DNA of 64,000 bases from Alphaproteobacteria bacterium (GTDB lineage Bacteria > Pseudomonadota > Alphaproteobacteria > Micropepsales > Micropepsaceae). This document shows, piece after piece, positions 9,745 to 19,189 of the stretch (its first letter is position 1; each line of letters starts with the position of its first letter). The stretch covers positions 33,697 through 97,696 of the forward strand of contig JAFKFG010000022.1 of the NCBI GenBank assembly GCA_017307355.1, given 5' to 3'. Position numbers and translations under genes: made by a program. The notes below the pieces were generated by a model. That model saw nothing but the letters and a program-made list of their open reading frames with translations, was not told the origin of the DNA and made no database searches.

Positions 9745-10965
9745 TCAGGCCGGAACATAGGCAGGGGCGGCCGGTTCGTGACTGGCCCCCCTCTTGAGGA
9801 ACCACCCCATCAACGCCAGCAGCAACAGGGGTGTCAGCAGCCCGATCGGATTATGCCGAGGCGGGCAATAGATCGGGATCGCATAAGCGGCGAGCGGGAC
9901 CATATAATCGGCAAGCGTCGCATCGCGCGGCACCTGCGTGACTGCGATCAGCGCGGCCAGCGCCAGCGCGACCATGTCGTAGGACGATAAATGTGGCGAC
10001 GCCAGGAGCGTGGCGCACAGCAGCACGCCCAGGCGAACCGCCAGACTTTGCTTTTGACGAAACACCCGCCACACCAACGCCAAGGCGATCAACGCGGCAA
10101 TCCCCAGCCCTGCCGTCGCCGCCCAATCGGGCGCGCCGACCAATGACAGGCAGGTGGAAACGGTACTGTCCCACATATGGCCCCAGCTGTTCCCGTTGAT
10201 GCCGGTGCCTTGCTGAGGGTGAAGGAACGTATCGGCCCATGTCAGCCATAGCTCCGGTCCAAACAAAGCCAAGCTCAGGAGAATGAGAAAAATTACCGTC
10301 GCGACCATCGCCGCCAAAGGCCGCCAGCTTTTCATCGCGATCAGAGCAACAATCGCCAGCGGCATGAATTGCGGCTTGAGGATCAGCAATCCGAGAAAAA
10401 TTCCGGCCGTCACCGGTGCGCTCTCGAGCAGCACAAAGCCGCCTGCTAGCAAAGCAGCCGTCAGAAACCCGTTCTGGCCCGCGGCCATGTTCAGTGCCGC
10501 AGCTGGACTGAAGAGAATGCCCATGACGAAGAAAAGCCGGCCGGCGCGATCATGCGCCAGCTTTCCCAGAACCCATGCCAAAGCCGCAAATGCCAGGCTC
10601 TCGAAAGCCAACATGGATAAGGGCATGGGCAAGAGCGCGAACGGCGTCACCAGCAAAAGCATTACGGGCGGATAGGGAAAGACGGGATAGGGCAATCGTT
10701 GCGACAACCAGCCGGCATAATCGTGATTGACCATCGCGGTGATCCAGGCCTGGTCGTAAATGTGCGTGCCCTGATGCGCCAGGACGGCGCGCGCGGCCCC
10801 CTCCCAGATCACCCAATCGGCGCCCATGGCGTTGAAGCCAAGGCCGATGGCGCCGTCATGACCCATCAAGGTCGCCATCAGCATCGCCCACGCATAGAGC
10901 CCGGCCAGGATGGCCACCGCCAAGACCGGTGCGGCCTGTCGCAATCGGGTAGTCTCTAATTGCAT
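9745..10965 (-). CDS. GT87-family (DUF2029) polytopic glycosyltransferase
   Basis: This is an integral membrane protein of 406 residues with about ten predicted helices. It belongs to the DUF2029/GT87 type, mannosyltransferase-like GT-C enzymes that use polyprenyl-phosphate sugars at the periplasmic face. Visible features are an Asp in the first periplasmic loop ('NAMGADWVIWEGAAR'), the 'YPPVMLLLVTPFALLP' segment and a 'LKPQF' turn typical of the family. The natural acceptor cannot be read from the sequence. It is divergent from the aminotransferase at 11027 across 61 bases and convergent with no other glycan gene, so the pathway is unknown. Confidence 0.8.
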   Translation of the reverse strand: MQLETTRLRQAAPVLAVAILAGLYAWAMLMATLMGHDGAIGLGFNAMGADWVIWEGAARAVLAHQGTHIYDQAWITAMVNHDYAGWLSQRLPYPVFPYPPVMLLLVTPFALLPMPLSMLAFESLAFAALAWVLGKLAHDRAGRLFFVMGILFSPAAALNMAAGQNGFLTAALLAGGFVLLESAPVTAGIFLGLLILKPQFMPLAIVALIAMKSWRPLAAMVATVIFLILLSLALFGPELWLTWADTFLHPQQGTGINGNSWGHMWDSTVSTCLSLVGAPDWAATAGLGIAALIALALVWRVFRQKQSLAVRLGVLLCATLLASPHLSSYDMVALALAALIAVTQVPRDATLADYMVPLAAYAIPIYCPPRHNPIGLLTPLLLLALMGWFLKRGASHEPAAPAYVPA

Positions 10966-11026
10966 AAGGGGATTGTCGGCCGAAAAGGTTTCGGCAACCT
11001 TTCACGTGTCTGTGCTAGACAAAAGC

Positions 11027-12205
11027 ATGAAAAGCCCGATCCGCCCTCTTCTGCGTCAGCTTCACCCCAATGGCCTGGTCGAGGTCGTCCATCTGGGCCT
11101 GCACCGGCCCGGACTGATCCCGCTCTGGTTCGGCGAGACCGACCTCACCACCCCGGAATTCATTCGCAAGGCCGCCATCGCGGCCCTGAACGAGGGCAAG
11201 ACATTCTATACCTGGGCGCGGGGCATTCCCGAGTTCAGGCAGGCCATCGCCGCCTTCCATCAGCGGACTTTGGGCGTCGCCATCGATATGGAGCGGGTGA
11301 CCGTGCCGGGCGCGGCGATGCTGGCGATCGTCACGGCGCTGCAATGCGTGGTCGAGACCGGCGACAATGTGGTGATCGTGGCGCCGGTCTGGCCCAACAT
11401 CTATCAGGCGGCGCAGGTTGCCGGCGCCGACGTGCGCCTGGTGCGGCTGGACGAGGATTGGAACAGCGGCCGCTGGCATCTCGACCTCGACAAGCTGTTC
11501 GCGCGGTGCGACGCGCGGACCAAGGCGATCTTCATCTCCTCGCCCAGCAATCCCACCGGCTGGACGGCCAGCCGTGCCGAACAGGAAGCGATCCTGGAAT
11601 TTGCGCGCCGGCGCGGCATCGCGATCATCAGCGACGAAGTCTATGGCACGCTGATCTATGACGGCAGCACCCATGCCCCGTCCTTCCTCCAGATCGCGGA
11701 CGAGAATGATCCCGTCTTCGTGATCAATTCCTTTTCCAAGCCCTGGGCGATGACGGGCTGGCGCATCGGCTGGCTCACCCATCCGCGCGATCTCAGCGAT
11801 ACGATGCGCATTCTTTCTCCCGTCGCCAACACCGGCACCACCACTTTCAACCAGTATGGCGCTTTGGCCGCCCTGGGCCCGGAAGGCGATGTGTTCCGCG
11901 AAAGCTTGCGCGCGCGGTGCGAGGCGAACCGGGCGGTGGTGCAGGATTTCATTGCCCGCCAGAACCGGGTGCGCTGGATGGCGCCGCAAGGCGCTTTCTA
12001 TGGCTATCTGCAATTCGACGGGATGACCGACAGCCTGGCACTGGCAAAGGATCTGGTGGTCCGCGCCAATGTCGGCACCGCCCCGGGCTCGGCTTTCAGC
12101 CTGGGCGATCCGCGCGACGATGCCTATCTGCGCATCTGTTTCGCCCGCGACGCGCAAGGGCTTGCCGAAGGGCTGAAGCGGATCGAAAGCGTCCTGACGG
12201 CCTAG
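11027..12205 (+). CDS. PLP-dependent aminotransferase, class I fold (aspartate/aromatic type)
   Basis: This is a fold-type I aminotransferase of 392 residues. The PLP lysine lies in 'NSFSKPWAMTGWRIGW', and the 'SPSNPTG' and 'ISDEVYG' motifs that position PLP are present, as is the substrate-carboxylate Arg in 'LRICFARD'. The ATG at 11027 fits the domain start; no good ribosome site precedes it, so the start is moderately sure. Its substrate is unknown. Its TAG stop shares the bases CTAG with the opposing dnaE stop, leaving no space for an intergenic terminator. Confidence 0.85.
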   Translation: MKSPIRPLLRQLHPNGLVEVVHLGLHRPGLIPLWFGETDLTTPEFIRKAAIAALNEGKTFYTWARGIPEFRQAIAAFHQRTLGVAIDMERVTVPGAAMLAIVTALQCVVETGDNVVIVAPVWPNIYQAAQVAGADVRLVRLDEDWNSGRWHLDLDKLFARCDARTKAIFISSPSNPTGWTASRAEQEAILEFARRRGIAIISDEVYGTLIYDGSTHAPSFLQIADENDPVFVINSFSKPWAMTGWRIGWLTHPRDLSDTMRILSPVANTGTTTFNQYGALAALGPEGDVFRESLRARCEANRAVVQDFIARQNRVRWMAPQGAFYGYLQFDGMTDSLALAKDLVVRANVGTAPGSAFSLGDPRDDAYLRICFARDAQGLAEGLKRIESVLTA

Positions 12206-15200
12206 ACGGCCTCGACGGACAGCACGCCGGGAATGGCCGCGATATTGCTGCGCAGGACCGCGGTCACCGCGTGCCGCTTGGAAAGCGCGATCTCCACTTC
12301 CTCGCCTTCGCCGCCCGGTACCACGAAACTGACCAACCCCTTGCCGGGCTGGGTCAGCTGCGCGGCGATGGCAGAAAGTGATGCCGCGGAATCCAGTCGC
12401 ACCACCATCCCCTCGCCCGCGCTGGCCGCCGCCTGATCCAGATCGGTGATGGAAGCGGCGCGCAATTTCAGCTCGTCGCCATCCCAATCCGCGCTGGCCG
12501 AGATCACCAGGCTTTTGCCCGCTTCCAGCAAAGGCCGGCTGGCCGCCAGCACTTCGGGGAACAACATGATCTCGAACATGCCGGTGGCATCGGAGAAAGC
12601 GACAAAGGCATACATCTGGTCGTTGCGGCCGCGCCGCTCGGACTTCTTGATCATGGTCCCGGCCAACTTGGCCTTGAAGCCCGCGCGCCGGTCTTCGATC
12701 AAACTGGCGTAAGTCGTCACGCCCAACCGTTTCAGCGCCGAGCCATAGGCATCCAAAGGATGCCCGGACAGATAAAAGCCCATGGCGCCGAATTCCTCGC
12801 CCAGCTTTTCATGCGCGGGCCAGTCGGGAATATTGGTCAGGCGCAATTCTTCCGCCGCAGAATCGCCGCCGCCGAACAGGGACACCTGGCCGCTTTCCCG
12901 TTCGCGCGCCGCCGCATGGGCGCCGCCCAGGATGCGGTCGGAATTCTCCACCAGCTGGCGGCGGTTCTTGTTCAGTCCGTCAAAGGCTCCAGCCCGCACC
13001 AGATTTTCAAAGGCCCGCTTGTTGACCAGCTTGGGATCCACCCGCCGGGCAAAATCGGAGATGGATTTGAATGGTCCGTTCGCGGTGCGGATTTCCACCA
13101 CATGATCCATCGCCTGGCGGCCCACGCCTTTGACGGCGGCCAGGGCATAGAACACCATCCGCGCTTCGGCATCGCAGCTGAACACCGCTTCGGATCGGTT
13201 AATGTCGGGCGGCGCGATCTTCACGCCCAGCCGCTGCGCTTCCTGGCGGAAGACATTCAGCCGGTCGGTGTTGCCGATATCCAGGGTCATCGAAGCGGCA
13301 AGGAATTCGACCGGATAATTCGCCTTCAGATAGGCGGTCTGATAGGCGACCTGGGCATAGGCGGCAGCATGGCCTTTGTTGAAGCCATAGCCGGCGAATT
13401 TCTCCGCCTGTTCGAAAATCTGCTCGGCAACGGATTCGGCGATGCCCCGCTCGCTTGCGCCTTTGAGGAATTTCTCCCGGTGCACGATCATTTCGGCGGG
13501 GATCTTCTTGCCCATGGCGCGGCGCAAGAGATCGGCTTCGCCCAAGGTATAACCGGCCAGTTCGCGGGCGATGCGCATCACATCGTCCTGATAGGTCATC
13601 ACGCCATAGGATTCGCGCAGGATGGGTTCCAGCAGCGGGTGCAGATATTCCACCGCCTCCTTGCCGTTCTTGCAGGCGATGTATTTGGGGATGGAGTCCA
13701 TCGGCCCCGGACGATAGAGCGCCACCAGCGCCACCAGATCGTTGATATGGTCCGGCTTCATCTTGCGCATCAGGTCGCGCATGCCCGCGCCTTCGAGCTG
13801 GAAGACGCCGATACTGTCGCCCCGCGCCAGCATTTCGAAGGTGCCCGGATCGTCGAAATCGATGGTCTGGGTGTTGAGCGCGATGCCCCGGTTCTTCAAA
13901 AGCTCTTCCGCCTTGGCGATGACGGTGAGCGTCTTGAGACCGAGAAAGTCGAACTTCACCAGCCCGGCCTTTTCCGCGTCCTCATAGTCGAATTGCGTCA
14001 CCGGCATTTCGGAACGCGGATCGCGATAGAGCGGCAGGATTTCGTCCAGCGGCCTATCGCCGATCACCACGCCGGCCGGATGGGTGGAGGCGTGGCGGTA
14101 CAGGCCTTCGATGCGGCCGGTGATTTCGAACAGGCGCTGGGCGATGGGTTCGGATTCGGCGATCGCCTGAAGCCGGGGTTCGCTGTCTATCGCATCCTTC
14201 AGCGACATGGGCTTGCCCGGCGGATTGGGGATCAGCTTGGCGATGCGGTCCACCAGTCCCAGCGGCATCTGCAGCACCCGGCCCGCGTCGCGCACCGCCG
14301 CACGGGCCTGCAGCGATCCCAGCGCGATGATATGGGCGACGCGGTCGGTGCCATATTTGTTGCGCACATAGCGCACCACTTCGTCACGCCGCTCCTGGCA
14401 GAAATCGATGTCGAAGTCCGGCATCGAGATACGTTCGGGATTGAGGAAGCGCTCAAAGAAAAGGCCAAAGCGCAACGGATCCAGGTTGGTGATGTCCAGC
14501 GCCCAGGCCACCAGCGAGGAGGCGCCCGAACCGCGCACGCCCACCGGAATGCCTTGCGCCTTGGTCCAGCGCATGAAGTCCGAAACGATCAGGAAGTAGC
14601 CGGGAAATCCCATGCGATTGATGATGGAAAGCTCATAGGCCAGCCGTTCGTGATAGACCTGTGGTTCAGCCCGCAAGGTGTTGACGGCCATGCGCCGCGC
14701 CAAGCCCTCTTCCGCTTGCGCCTTCAATTCGTCTTCAGGGCTGCGTCCGGATTCCGGCACGAACACCGGCAGGATGGGCTTGCGCTTGACCGGGCGATAG
14801 GCGCAGCGGCGCGCGATCTCGATAGTGTTGTCCAAGGCTTCGGGCAGGTCCGCGAACTGCGCCGCCATTTCGGCGGGCGTCTTGAAGCGATGCTCGCGGG
14901 TCAGCCGGCGCCGATCGTCCTGGGAGACGAAACTTCCATCCGCGATGCACAGAAGCGCGTCATGCGCTTCGTACATCGCCGAGGCGCCGAAATGCACATC
15001 GTTGGTGGCGACCAGCGGCAACTGCTTGGCATAGGCCAGATCGATCAGGCCCGGCTCGGTGGCCCGCTCCTCCGGCAGGTTATGGCGCTGCAACTCCACA
15101 TAAAGGCGCCCGTCGAAAATCTCGGCCAGGCGGTCCAGAAGCGCCGCTGCGGCATCGCCCTGTCCTTCCAGCAGCAGGACATTGACCGGCCCGCCCGGTC

Positions 15201-15633
15201 CCCCCGTCAGGGCGATCAGGCCTTCGGCATGCGCGGCCAGCGCCGGCAGCTTCACATGCGGCCAGTCGCCCGGTTCGGCTTCCAGATAGGCGGCACTGAG
15301 AAGCTTGGTGAGGTTGCGATAGCCGACATCGCTCTGAACCAGCAGGGGCAGGTTCGGCGGTTTCTTGCGACTGCCCTGCTGGGTCACCGGCGAGGGCGTC
15401 AGCTCCACCGACAGCAGCGCGCCGACAATGGGCTGAACCCCCGCCTTGGCCACCGTGTCGGCGATCTCATAAACGCCGAAGAGATTGTTGCTGTCGGTGA
15501 CGGCGACGGCCGGCATGCCGCTTTCGGTCGCCAGCATGGCCAGCTCTTTCGGCCGCATCGCCCCTTCCAGAAGCGAATAGGCGCTTTTCACCCGCAGATG
15601 GACGAAGGAAGCCATTTTGCGTGGAGGAGCCAT
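12202..15633 (-). CDS. dnaE: DNA polymerase III alpha subunit
   Basis: DnaE is the replicative polymerase catalytic subunit, 1143 residues, full length. The N-terminal PHP domain begins 'FVHLRVKSAYSLLEGA'. The polymerase acidic motif 'PDFDIDFC' is near residue 407. The fingers and 'GFNKGHAAAYAQVAYQTAYLKANYP' region are intact, and tandem HhH and OB domains follow. ATG at 15633 and at 15615 are both possible starts and neither has a clear ribosome site. It follows the small SOS-regulated gene by 83 bases and could be partly co-transcribed with it. Confidence 0.97.
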   Translation of the reverse strand: MAPPRKMASFVHLRVKSAYSLLEGAMRPKELAMLATESGMPAVAVTDSNNLFGVYEIADTVAKAGVQPIVGALLSVELTPSPVTQQGSRKKPPNLPLLVQSDVGYRNLTKLLSAAYLEAEPGDWPHVKLPALAAHAEGLIALTGGPGGPVNVLLLEGQGDAAAALLDRLAEIFDGRLYVELQRHNLPEERATEPGLIDLAYAKQLPLVATNDVHFGASAMYEAHDALLCIADGSFVSQDDRRRLTREHRFKTPAEMAAQFADLPEALDNTIEIARRCAYRPVKRKPILPVFVPESGRSPEDELKAQAEEGLARRMAVNTLRAEPQVYHERLAYELSIINRMGFPGYFLIVSDFMRWTKAQGIPVGVRGSGASSLVAWALDITNLDPLRFGLFFERFLNPERISMPDFDIDFCQERRDEVVRYVRNKYGTDRVAHIIALGSLQARAAVRDAGRVLQMPLGLVDRIAKLIPNPPGKPMSLKDAIDSEPRLQAIAESEPIAQRLFEITGRIEGLYRHASTHPAGVVIGDRPLDEILPLYRDPRSEMPVTQFDYEDAEKAGLVKFDFLGLKTLTVIAKAEELLKNRGIALNTQTIDFDDPGTFEMLARGDSIGVFQLEGAGMRDLMRKMKPDHINDLVALVALYRPGPMDSIPKYIACKNGKEAVEYLHPLLEPILRESYGVMTYQDDVMRIARELAGYTLGEADLLRRAMGKKIPAEMIVHREKFLKGASERGIAESVAEQIFEQAEKFAGYGFNKGHAAAYAQVAYQTAYLKANYPVEFLAASMTLDIGNTDRLNVFRQEAQRLGVKIAPPDINRSEAVFSCDAEARMVFYALAAVKGVGRQAMDHVVEIRTANGPFKSISDFARRVDPKLVNKRAFENLVRAGAFDGLNKNRRQLVENSDRILGGAHAAARERESGQVSLFGGGDSAAEELRLTNIPDWPAHEKLGEEFGAMGFYLSGHPLDAYGSALKRLGVTTYASLIEDRRAGFKAKLAGTMIKKSERRGRNDQMYAFVAFSDATGMFEIMLFPEVLAASRPLLEAGKSLVISASADWDGDELKLRAASITDLDQAAASAGEGMVVRLDSAASLSAIAAQLTQPGKGLVSFVVPGGEGEEVEIALSKRHAVTAVLRSNIAAIPGVLSVEAV

Positions 15634-15716
15634 AGCGCGCGTGGGTACCCGAAGAATCCGCCCGACTATCGCCCGTCAGGCCCCCTCTGTGGGGACCGTC
15701 GGCGGGGTATCCACAG

Positions 15717-15818
15717 TCAGAAGATCGCCATCACCGCCTGGGCGCTGCCGGCCAGCACAAAGGACGACACCATGAAAACGACCAGACCCGCGCCCGCCGC
15801 CGCATCCTTGATCCACAT
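15717..15818 (-). CDS. 33-residue single-span membrane peptide under SOS control (SidA-like)
   Basis: This short gene encodes a 33-residue peptide. The N-terminus is MWIKD, and an uninterrupted hydrophobic/small-residue stretch runs from about residue 8 to 33 and can form one membrane helix. A strong GGAGGG lies eight to nine bases before the ATG. A sigma-70-like promoter and an exact LexA box lie immediately upstream. Length, single span, LexA control and position next to dnaE all match what is known of SidA of Caulobacter crescentus, a 29-residue SOS-induced division inhibitor acting on FtsW/FtsN. Orthology is inferred from context, not from alignment. A GGTCCCC/GGGGGCC hairpin follows the stop (about 15682-15700). 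Confidence 0.72.
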   Translation of the reverse strand: MWIKDAAAGAGLVVFMVSSFVLAGSAQAVMAIF

Positions 15819-15827
15819 GACGCCGTC

Positions 15828-15842
15828 CCTCCTGTTTGGAGG
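15828..15842 (-). promoter_or_regulatory. Leader hairpin that can cover the Shine-Dalgarno of the SOS peptide gene
   Basis: In the predicted mRNA leader CCTCC and GGAGG are perfect complements separated by five bases, and the GGAGG is the ribosome site of the 33-residue peptide gene. The pairing could keep basal translation low. Five base pairs is a weak stem, so this is a suggestion only. Confidence 0.4.
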
Positions 15843-15845
15843 TTT

Positions 15846-15880
15846 GTTCTACTTTAGTTCTCATCAGAACACAAGAACAA
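15846..15880 (-). promoter_or_regulatory. LexA (SOS) box GTTC-N7-GTTC overlapping a promoter
   Basis: Positions 15846-15860 read GTTC, seven bases, GTTC, the exact alphaproteobacterial LexA operator. On the minus strand -35 TTGTTC (15880-15875) and -10 TAAAGT (15856-15851) are 18 bases apart. The -10 lies wholly inside the operator spacer, so LexA would block RNA polymerase. Two more GAAC half-sites follow at 15867 and 15875, making a row of four. The start site would be near 15844, giving a leader of about 26 bases before the small membrane-peptide gene. Confidence 0.8.
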
Positions 15881-15900
15881 AACGGGATCAAAAAAGCGGG

Positions 15901-16602
15901 CTATCCGGCTGGCTGCATCACACCGGCCCCATCGACCAGCACGCCCTGCTGCAGGACCAGGGAACGGTCCATCCGGGCGGCCAGCTGGAAATTGTGCGTG
16001 GCGATCAAGGCGGCCAGTCCTTCGGCGCGGGTGATCGCCAGCAGAGCCTCGAACACCCCTCCGGAGGTGCGGGGATCCAGATTGCCTGTGGGCTCGTCAG
16101 CCAGAAGGATGCGGGGCTTGTTGGCCAGGGCCCGGGCGATGGCGACGCGCTGCTGTTCGCCGCCCGACAATTGCGCCGGCCGGTGCGTCAACCGCTCGCC
16201 CAATCCCAGCGCGGTCAGCAACCGCCTGGCTTCGACCGCCGCTTCGCCGCGGCTTTTGCCGGCGATCATCTGCGGCAGCACCACATTTTCCAGCGCATCG
16301 AATTCCGGCAGAAGGTGATGCGCCTGATAGACGAAACCGATCATGTCGCGGCGGATGCGGGTACGCTCCTGCTCGGGCAGCCGGGAAGCCGCCACGCCGC
16401 CGATATAGATCTCGCCTCCCGAAGGCGCTTCCAGAAGACCCGCCATATGGAGCAGCGAGGATTTCCCCACCCCGGATTGGCCCACCAGGGCCACGATCTC
16501 GCCCGCCTGAAGCGACATGTTGAGGTCGCGAAAGACCTCCAACTGACCCTCGCCTTCCTTGTAACGGCGCGAGACATTTTCCAGCCGCAGCATCTCAGCC
16601 AT
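15901..16602 (-). CDS. lolD: LolD-type lipoprotein-releasing ABC transporter ATPase
   Basis: LolD is the cytosolic ATPase that powers extraction of lipoproteins from the inner membrane toward LolA. Walker [10 protein letters not shown] is at residues 41-49. The Q-loop '[12 protein letters not shown]' carries the LolD-typical His-His-Leu-Leu. The signature LSGGEQQR, Walker B ILLADEP and the switch His in 'IATHN' are complete. The protein has 233 residues. It overlaps the permease gene upstream by eight bases, so the two are coupled. Confidence 0.95.
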   Translation of the reverse strand: MAEMLRLENVSRRYKEGEGQLEVFRDLNMSLQAGEIVALVGQSGVGKSSLLHMAGLLEAPSGGEIYIGGVAASRLPEQERTRIRRDMIGFVYQAHHLLPEFDALENVVLPQMIAGKSRGEAAVEARRLLTALGLGERLTHRPAQLSGGEQQRVAIARALANKPRILLADEPTGNLDPRTSGGVFEALLAITRAEGLAALIATHNFQLAARMDRSLVLQQGVLVDGAGVMQPAG

Positions 16603-17863
16603 AGCGCAGGGCCTCGACCGGATCGAGTTTGGCGGCGCGCCAGGACGGATAAAGTGTCGCCAGCAAGGTCAGGGTCAGCGCCATCACCACCACGGCGGTG
16701 ACTTCGCCCGCATCCAGCTCGGCCGGCATCTTGGAGAGGAAATAGATGGTGGGATCGAACAGAGTGGTGCCGGTCAGCCGCGACAGGCCCTGGCGGATGC
16801 TTTCGATATTGGCGCAGAAAACCACGCCGATGATGAAGCCCAACAGCGTGCCGACCACGCCGATGCTGGCGCCCGCGATCAGGAAAACCCGCATCACCGC
16901 GCCCCGGCTGGCGCCCATGGTGCGCAGCACGGCGATGTCGCCCGATTTGTCCTTCACCAGCATGATCAGGCCCGACACGATGTTCAGTGCCGCCACCAGG
17001 ATGATCAAGGTCAGGATCAGAAACATCACATTGCGTTCCACCTGCAGCGCTTCGAAGAAACTGGAATTGGTTTCCTGCCAGGGCACCAGGCGATTGTCGC
17101 GGCCCGTGACCTGCTGCAGTGCCGGCAGCATCGCCAGATCATTGTCGGGATCGGTGACCATCACTTCGATGCTGCTGACCCCGCCTTCGGAATTGAAGAA
17201 AAGCTGCGCTTCGCCAAGCGGCATGAAAATGAAGCTGGTGTCGTATTGCGTCATGCCCACCTTGAAGGTGCCCGAGACTTTGTAGGTCTTGATGCGCGGC
17301 GTGGTGCCGAACGGGGTGACGTTGCCCTTGGGCGCGATCAGCGTGATGGAGCCGCCCACGCGAATGCCCATCTTGCGGGCCAGGCCCGCGCCGATGATCA
17401 CCTCGTCGCCGCTGTCGAAGCCGGCCAGCGCATCCTGCGACAGGGTCGAGGACACCAGGGTGAGACTTTTGAGATCGGCCGGATGAAGGCCGCGCACCAG
17501 GACGCCGGAATTGACCCCGTTCTGGCTGGCCATCACCTGGCCATCCACCACCGGCGCCGCCCTTGTCACGCCGGGCACGGCCCGCAACTTTTGGGTCAGG
17601 GCGTCGAAATCGCGCAGCGGGCCGCCATCGGCCAGCACCGTGACATGGCCGTTCAGGCCCAGAATGCTTTTGAGCAGCTCATGCCGGAAGCCGTTCATCA
17701 CCGACATCACGATGATTAGGGTGGCCACCCCCAGCGCGATCCCGATCAGGGAGAAACCTGATATGACGGAGATGAAGCTTTCTTGACGCTTGGCCCTGAG
17801 ATAACGCAGCGCCAGCATCCATTCGAAGGGCGCGAAAGCCCCGACTTTTCTTGATTCGGCCAT
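16595..17863 (-). CDS. LolC/LolE-family lipoprotein-releasing ABC transporter permease
   Basis: This is the four-helix permease of the Lol system: one helix near residues 25-55, a large periplasmic domain (about 55-275) and three C-terminal helices, ending in the usual '[22 protein letters not shown]'. It has 422 residues. Only one permease gene accompanies lolD, as in most alphaproteobacteria, so it probably forms a homodimer (a LolF-like arrangement) rather than separate LolC and LolE. It is divergent from the exporter at 17938. Confidence 0.93.
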   Translation of the reverse strand: MAESRKVGAFAPFEWMLALRYLRAKRQESFISVISGFSLIGIALGVATLIIVMSVMNGFRHELLKSILGLNGHVTVLADGGPLRDFDALTQKLRAVPGVTRAAPVVDGQVMASQNGVNSGVLVRGLHPADLKSLTLVSSTLSQDALAGFDSGDEVIIGAGLARKMGIRVGGSITLIAPKGNVTPFGTTPRIKTYKVSGTFKVGMTQYDTSFIFMPLGEAQLFFNSEGGVSSIEVMVTDPDNDLAMLPALQQVTGRDNRLVPWQETNSSFFEALQVERNVMFLILTLIILVAALNIVSGLIMLVKDKSGDIAVLRTMGASRGAVMRVFLIAGASIGVVGTLLGFIIGVVFCANIESIRQGLSRLTGTTLFDPTIYFLSKMPAELDAGEVTAVVVMALTLTLLATLYPSWRAAKLDPVEALRYG

Positions 17864-17937
17864 GGAAGCGGAGGTTACGGGGGCCGGACCGCGGCGTCTA
17901 CTTGCTAATAATTCAGCGCCGCCCTAAGCGGTCTGCC

Positions 17938-19158
17938 GTGACTCTGGCCTTTGCCCTGACACCAGCGCGGCGCTTCGAACTGATTTTTCTGTTCGGGGTG
18001 CTGACGGTATTTTCCCCGCTCGCCATCGACATGTACCTGCCGGCGCTGCCCACCATCGCCGCCGATTTTCATGTCTCGATTTCGGCCATCGAGCATTCGT
18101 TGGCGTCCTATTTTCTGGGCGTGGCGATCGGCCAGGCGGTCGTGGGGCCTGTCTCGGACCGGTTCGGCCGCCGTTGGCCGTTGATGGTCGGATTGGGCCT
18201 CTACGCCTTGGGGTCCGCGGTTTGCGCTCTGGCGCCCGGACCGCTCAGCCTGGACACGGCCCGCTTCGTCCAGGCCATGGGCGGATGCGCCGGGTCGGTC
18301 CTGGCGCGCGCTTGCGTGCGGGACATTTTTCCGCCCGGCGAAGCTGCGCGCATCTTTGCGCAGATGCTGCTGGTGCTGTCGGTATCGCCTTTGTTCGCGC
18401 CCCTGTTCGGCGGCTGGCTTTTGCTGATCGGCAGTTGGCGGGACCTGTTCTGGATTCAAGGTGGGCTGGCGGCCTTGACCGTGGCCGCGCTCTATTTCCG
18501 CTTGCCGGAGAGCCATCCCGGCTCGGATCGCGCCATTCACCCCATCGCGGTGATGCGGGATTACATGACCATCGGGCGGGACCGGCGTTTTCTGGGATAT
18601 GTGATGGCGGCAACGCTCTCCAGCGCCGGACTGTTCGTGTATCTCACGGGCTGGGCGCATGTGGTGATCGATATCTTCCACATTCCCCCGCAATATTTCG
18701 GTTTCACCTTCCTGGCCAACGGCATCGGCCTGATCGTGGTGTCCCAAGTCACGGCGCGCCTGCTGCACCACCGTCCCGCTCCGCATCTTCTGCAATGGGC
18801 ATTGGCCGCGCAGGCCTTTTTCGCCGCGATGGCGCTTCTGTTCGCCTGGTCCGGCTGGGGTGGAATTTATGGCCTGATGCCCTGGCTGTTTCTTTATTGC
18901 TCGCTGGTCGGGGCGGTCAGTCCCACGGCCTCGGGGCTGGCCCTGATGGGCTTCGGCACCAGCGCGGGCATGGCGTCCGCCCTGATGGGCATCATCGTGT
19001 CCGGCGGCGGTTCCATCGCATCGCTGGCCATGGGCGCGGCAACCCCGGCCACGCCGGTGCCCATGGCGGCGCTGATGTGCCTTTGCGGCGTTGCCGCCAT
19101 GGCTGCCAATCATTTCTGGTCGGCGCCGGTGCTGGAACCGGCTGCCCCAAACCGCTAA
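17938..19158 (+). CDS. Bcr/CflA-type multidrug efflux MFS transporter
   Basis: This is a twelve-helix major facilitator of the drug:H+ antiporter-1 family. Diagnostic segments are 'LAIDMYLPALPTIA' in helix 1, the 'GPVSDRFGRRWPLMVG' loop 2-3 motif A, and motif C-like 'LVLSVSPLFAPLFGGWLL' in helix 5. I placed the start at GTG 17938 (406 residues), because an upstream ATG at 17851 would run antisense into the lolC/E start. A possible -10 TAATAA lies at about 17906-17911. Substrate unknown; bicyclomycin and chloramphenicol are typical family substrates. Confidence 0.85.
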   Translation: MTLAFALTPARRFELIFLFGVLTVFSPLAIDMYLPALPTIAADFHVSISAIEHSLASYFLGVAIGQAVVGPVSDRFGRRWPLMVGLGLYALGSAVCALAPGPLSLDTARFVQAMGGCAGSVLARACVRDIFPPGEAARIFAQMLLVLSVSPLFAPLFGGWLLLIGSWRDLFWIQGGLAALTVAALYFRLPESHPGSDRAIHPIAVMRDYMTIGRDRRFLGYVMAATLSSAGLFVYLTGWAHVVIDIFHIPPQYFGFTFLANGIGLIVVSQVTARLLHHRPAPHLLQWALAAQAFFAAMALLFAWSGWGGIYGLMPWLFLYCSLVGAVSPTASGLALMGFGTSAGMASALMGIIVSGGGSIASLAMGAATPATPVPMAALMCLCGVAAMAANHFWSAPVLEPAAPNR

Positions 19159-19189
19159 GAGAAACCGTCAAATCGATTTCGGACCGATC

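Noticed and set aside
15676..15891. 71-codon minus-strand frame across the SOS promoter
   Set aside because: It starts upstream of the predicted transcription start and covers the operator; the 33-codon frame in another register has the ribosome site and a membrane helix.
12760..16701. Long plus-strand open frame across dnaE and lolD
   Set aside because: Antisense shadow of real genes; it also runs through the SOS promoter region without any start context.
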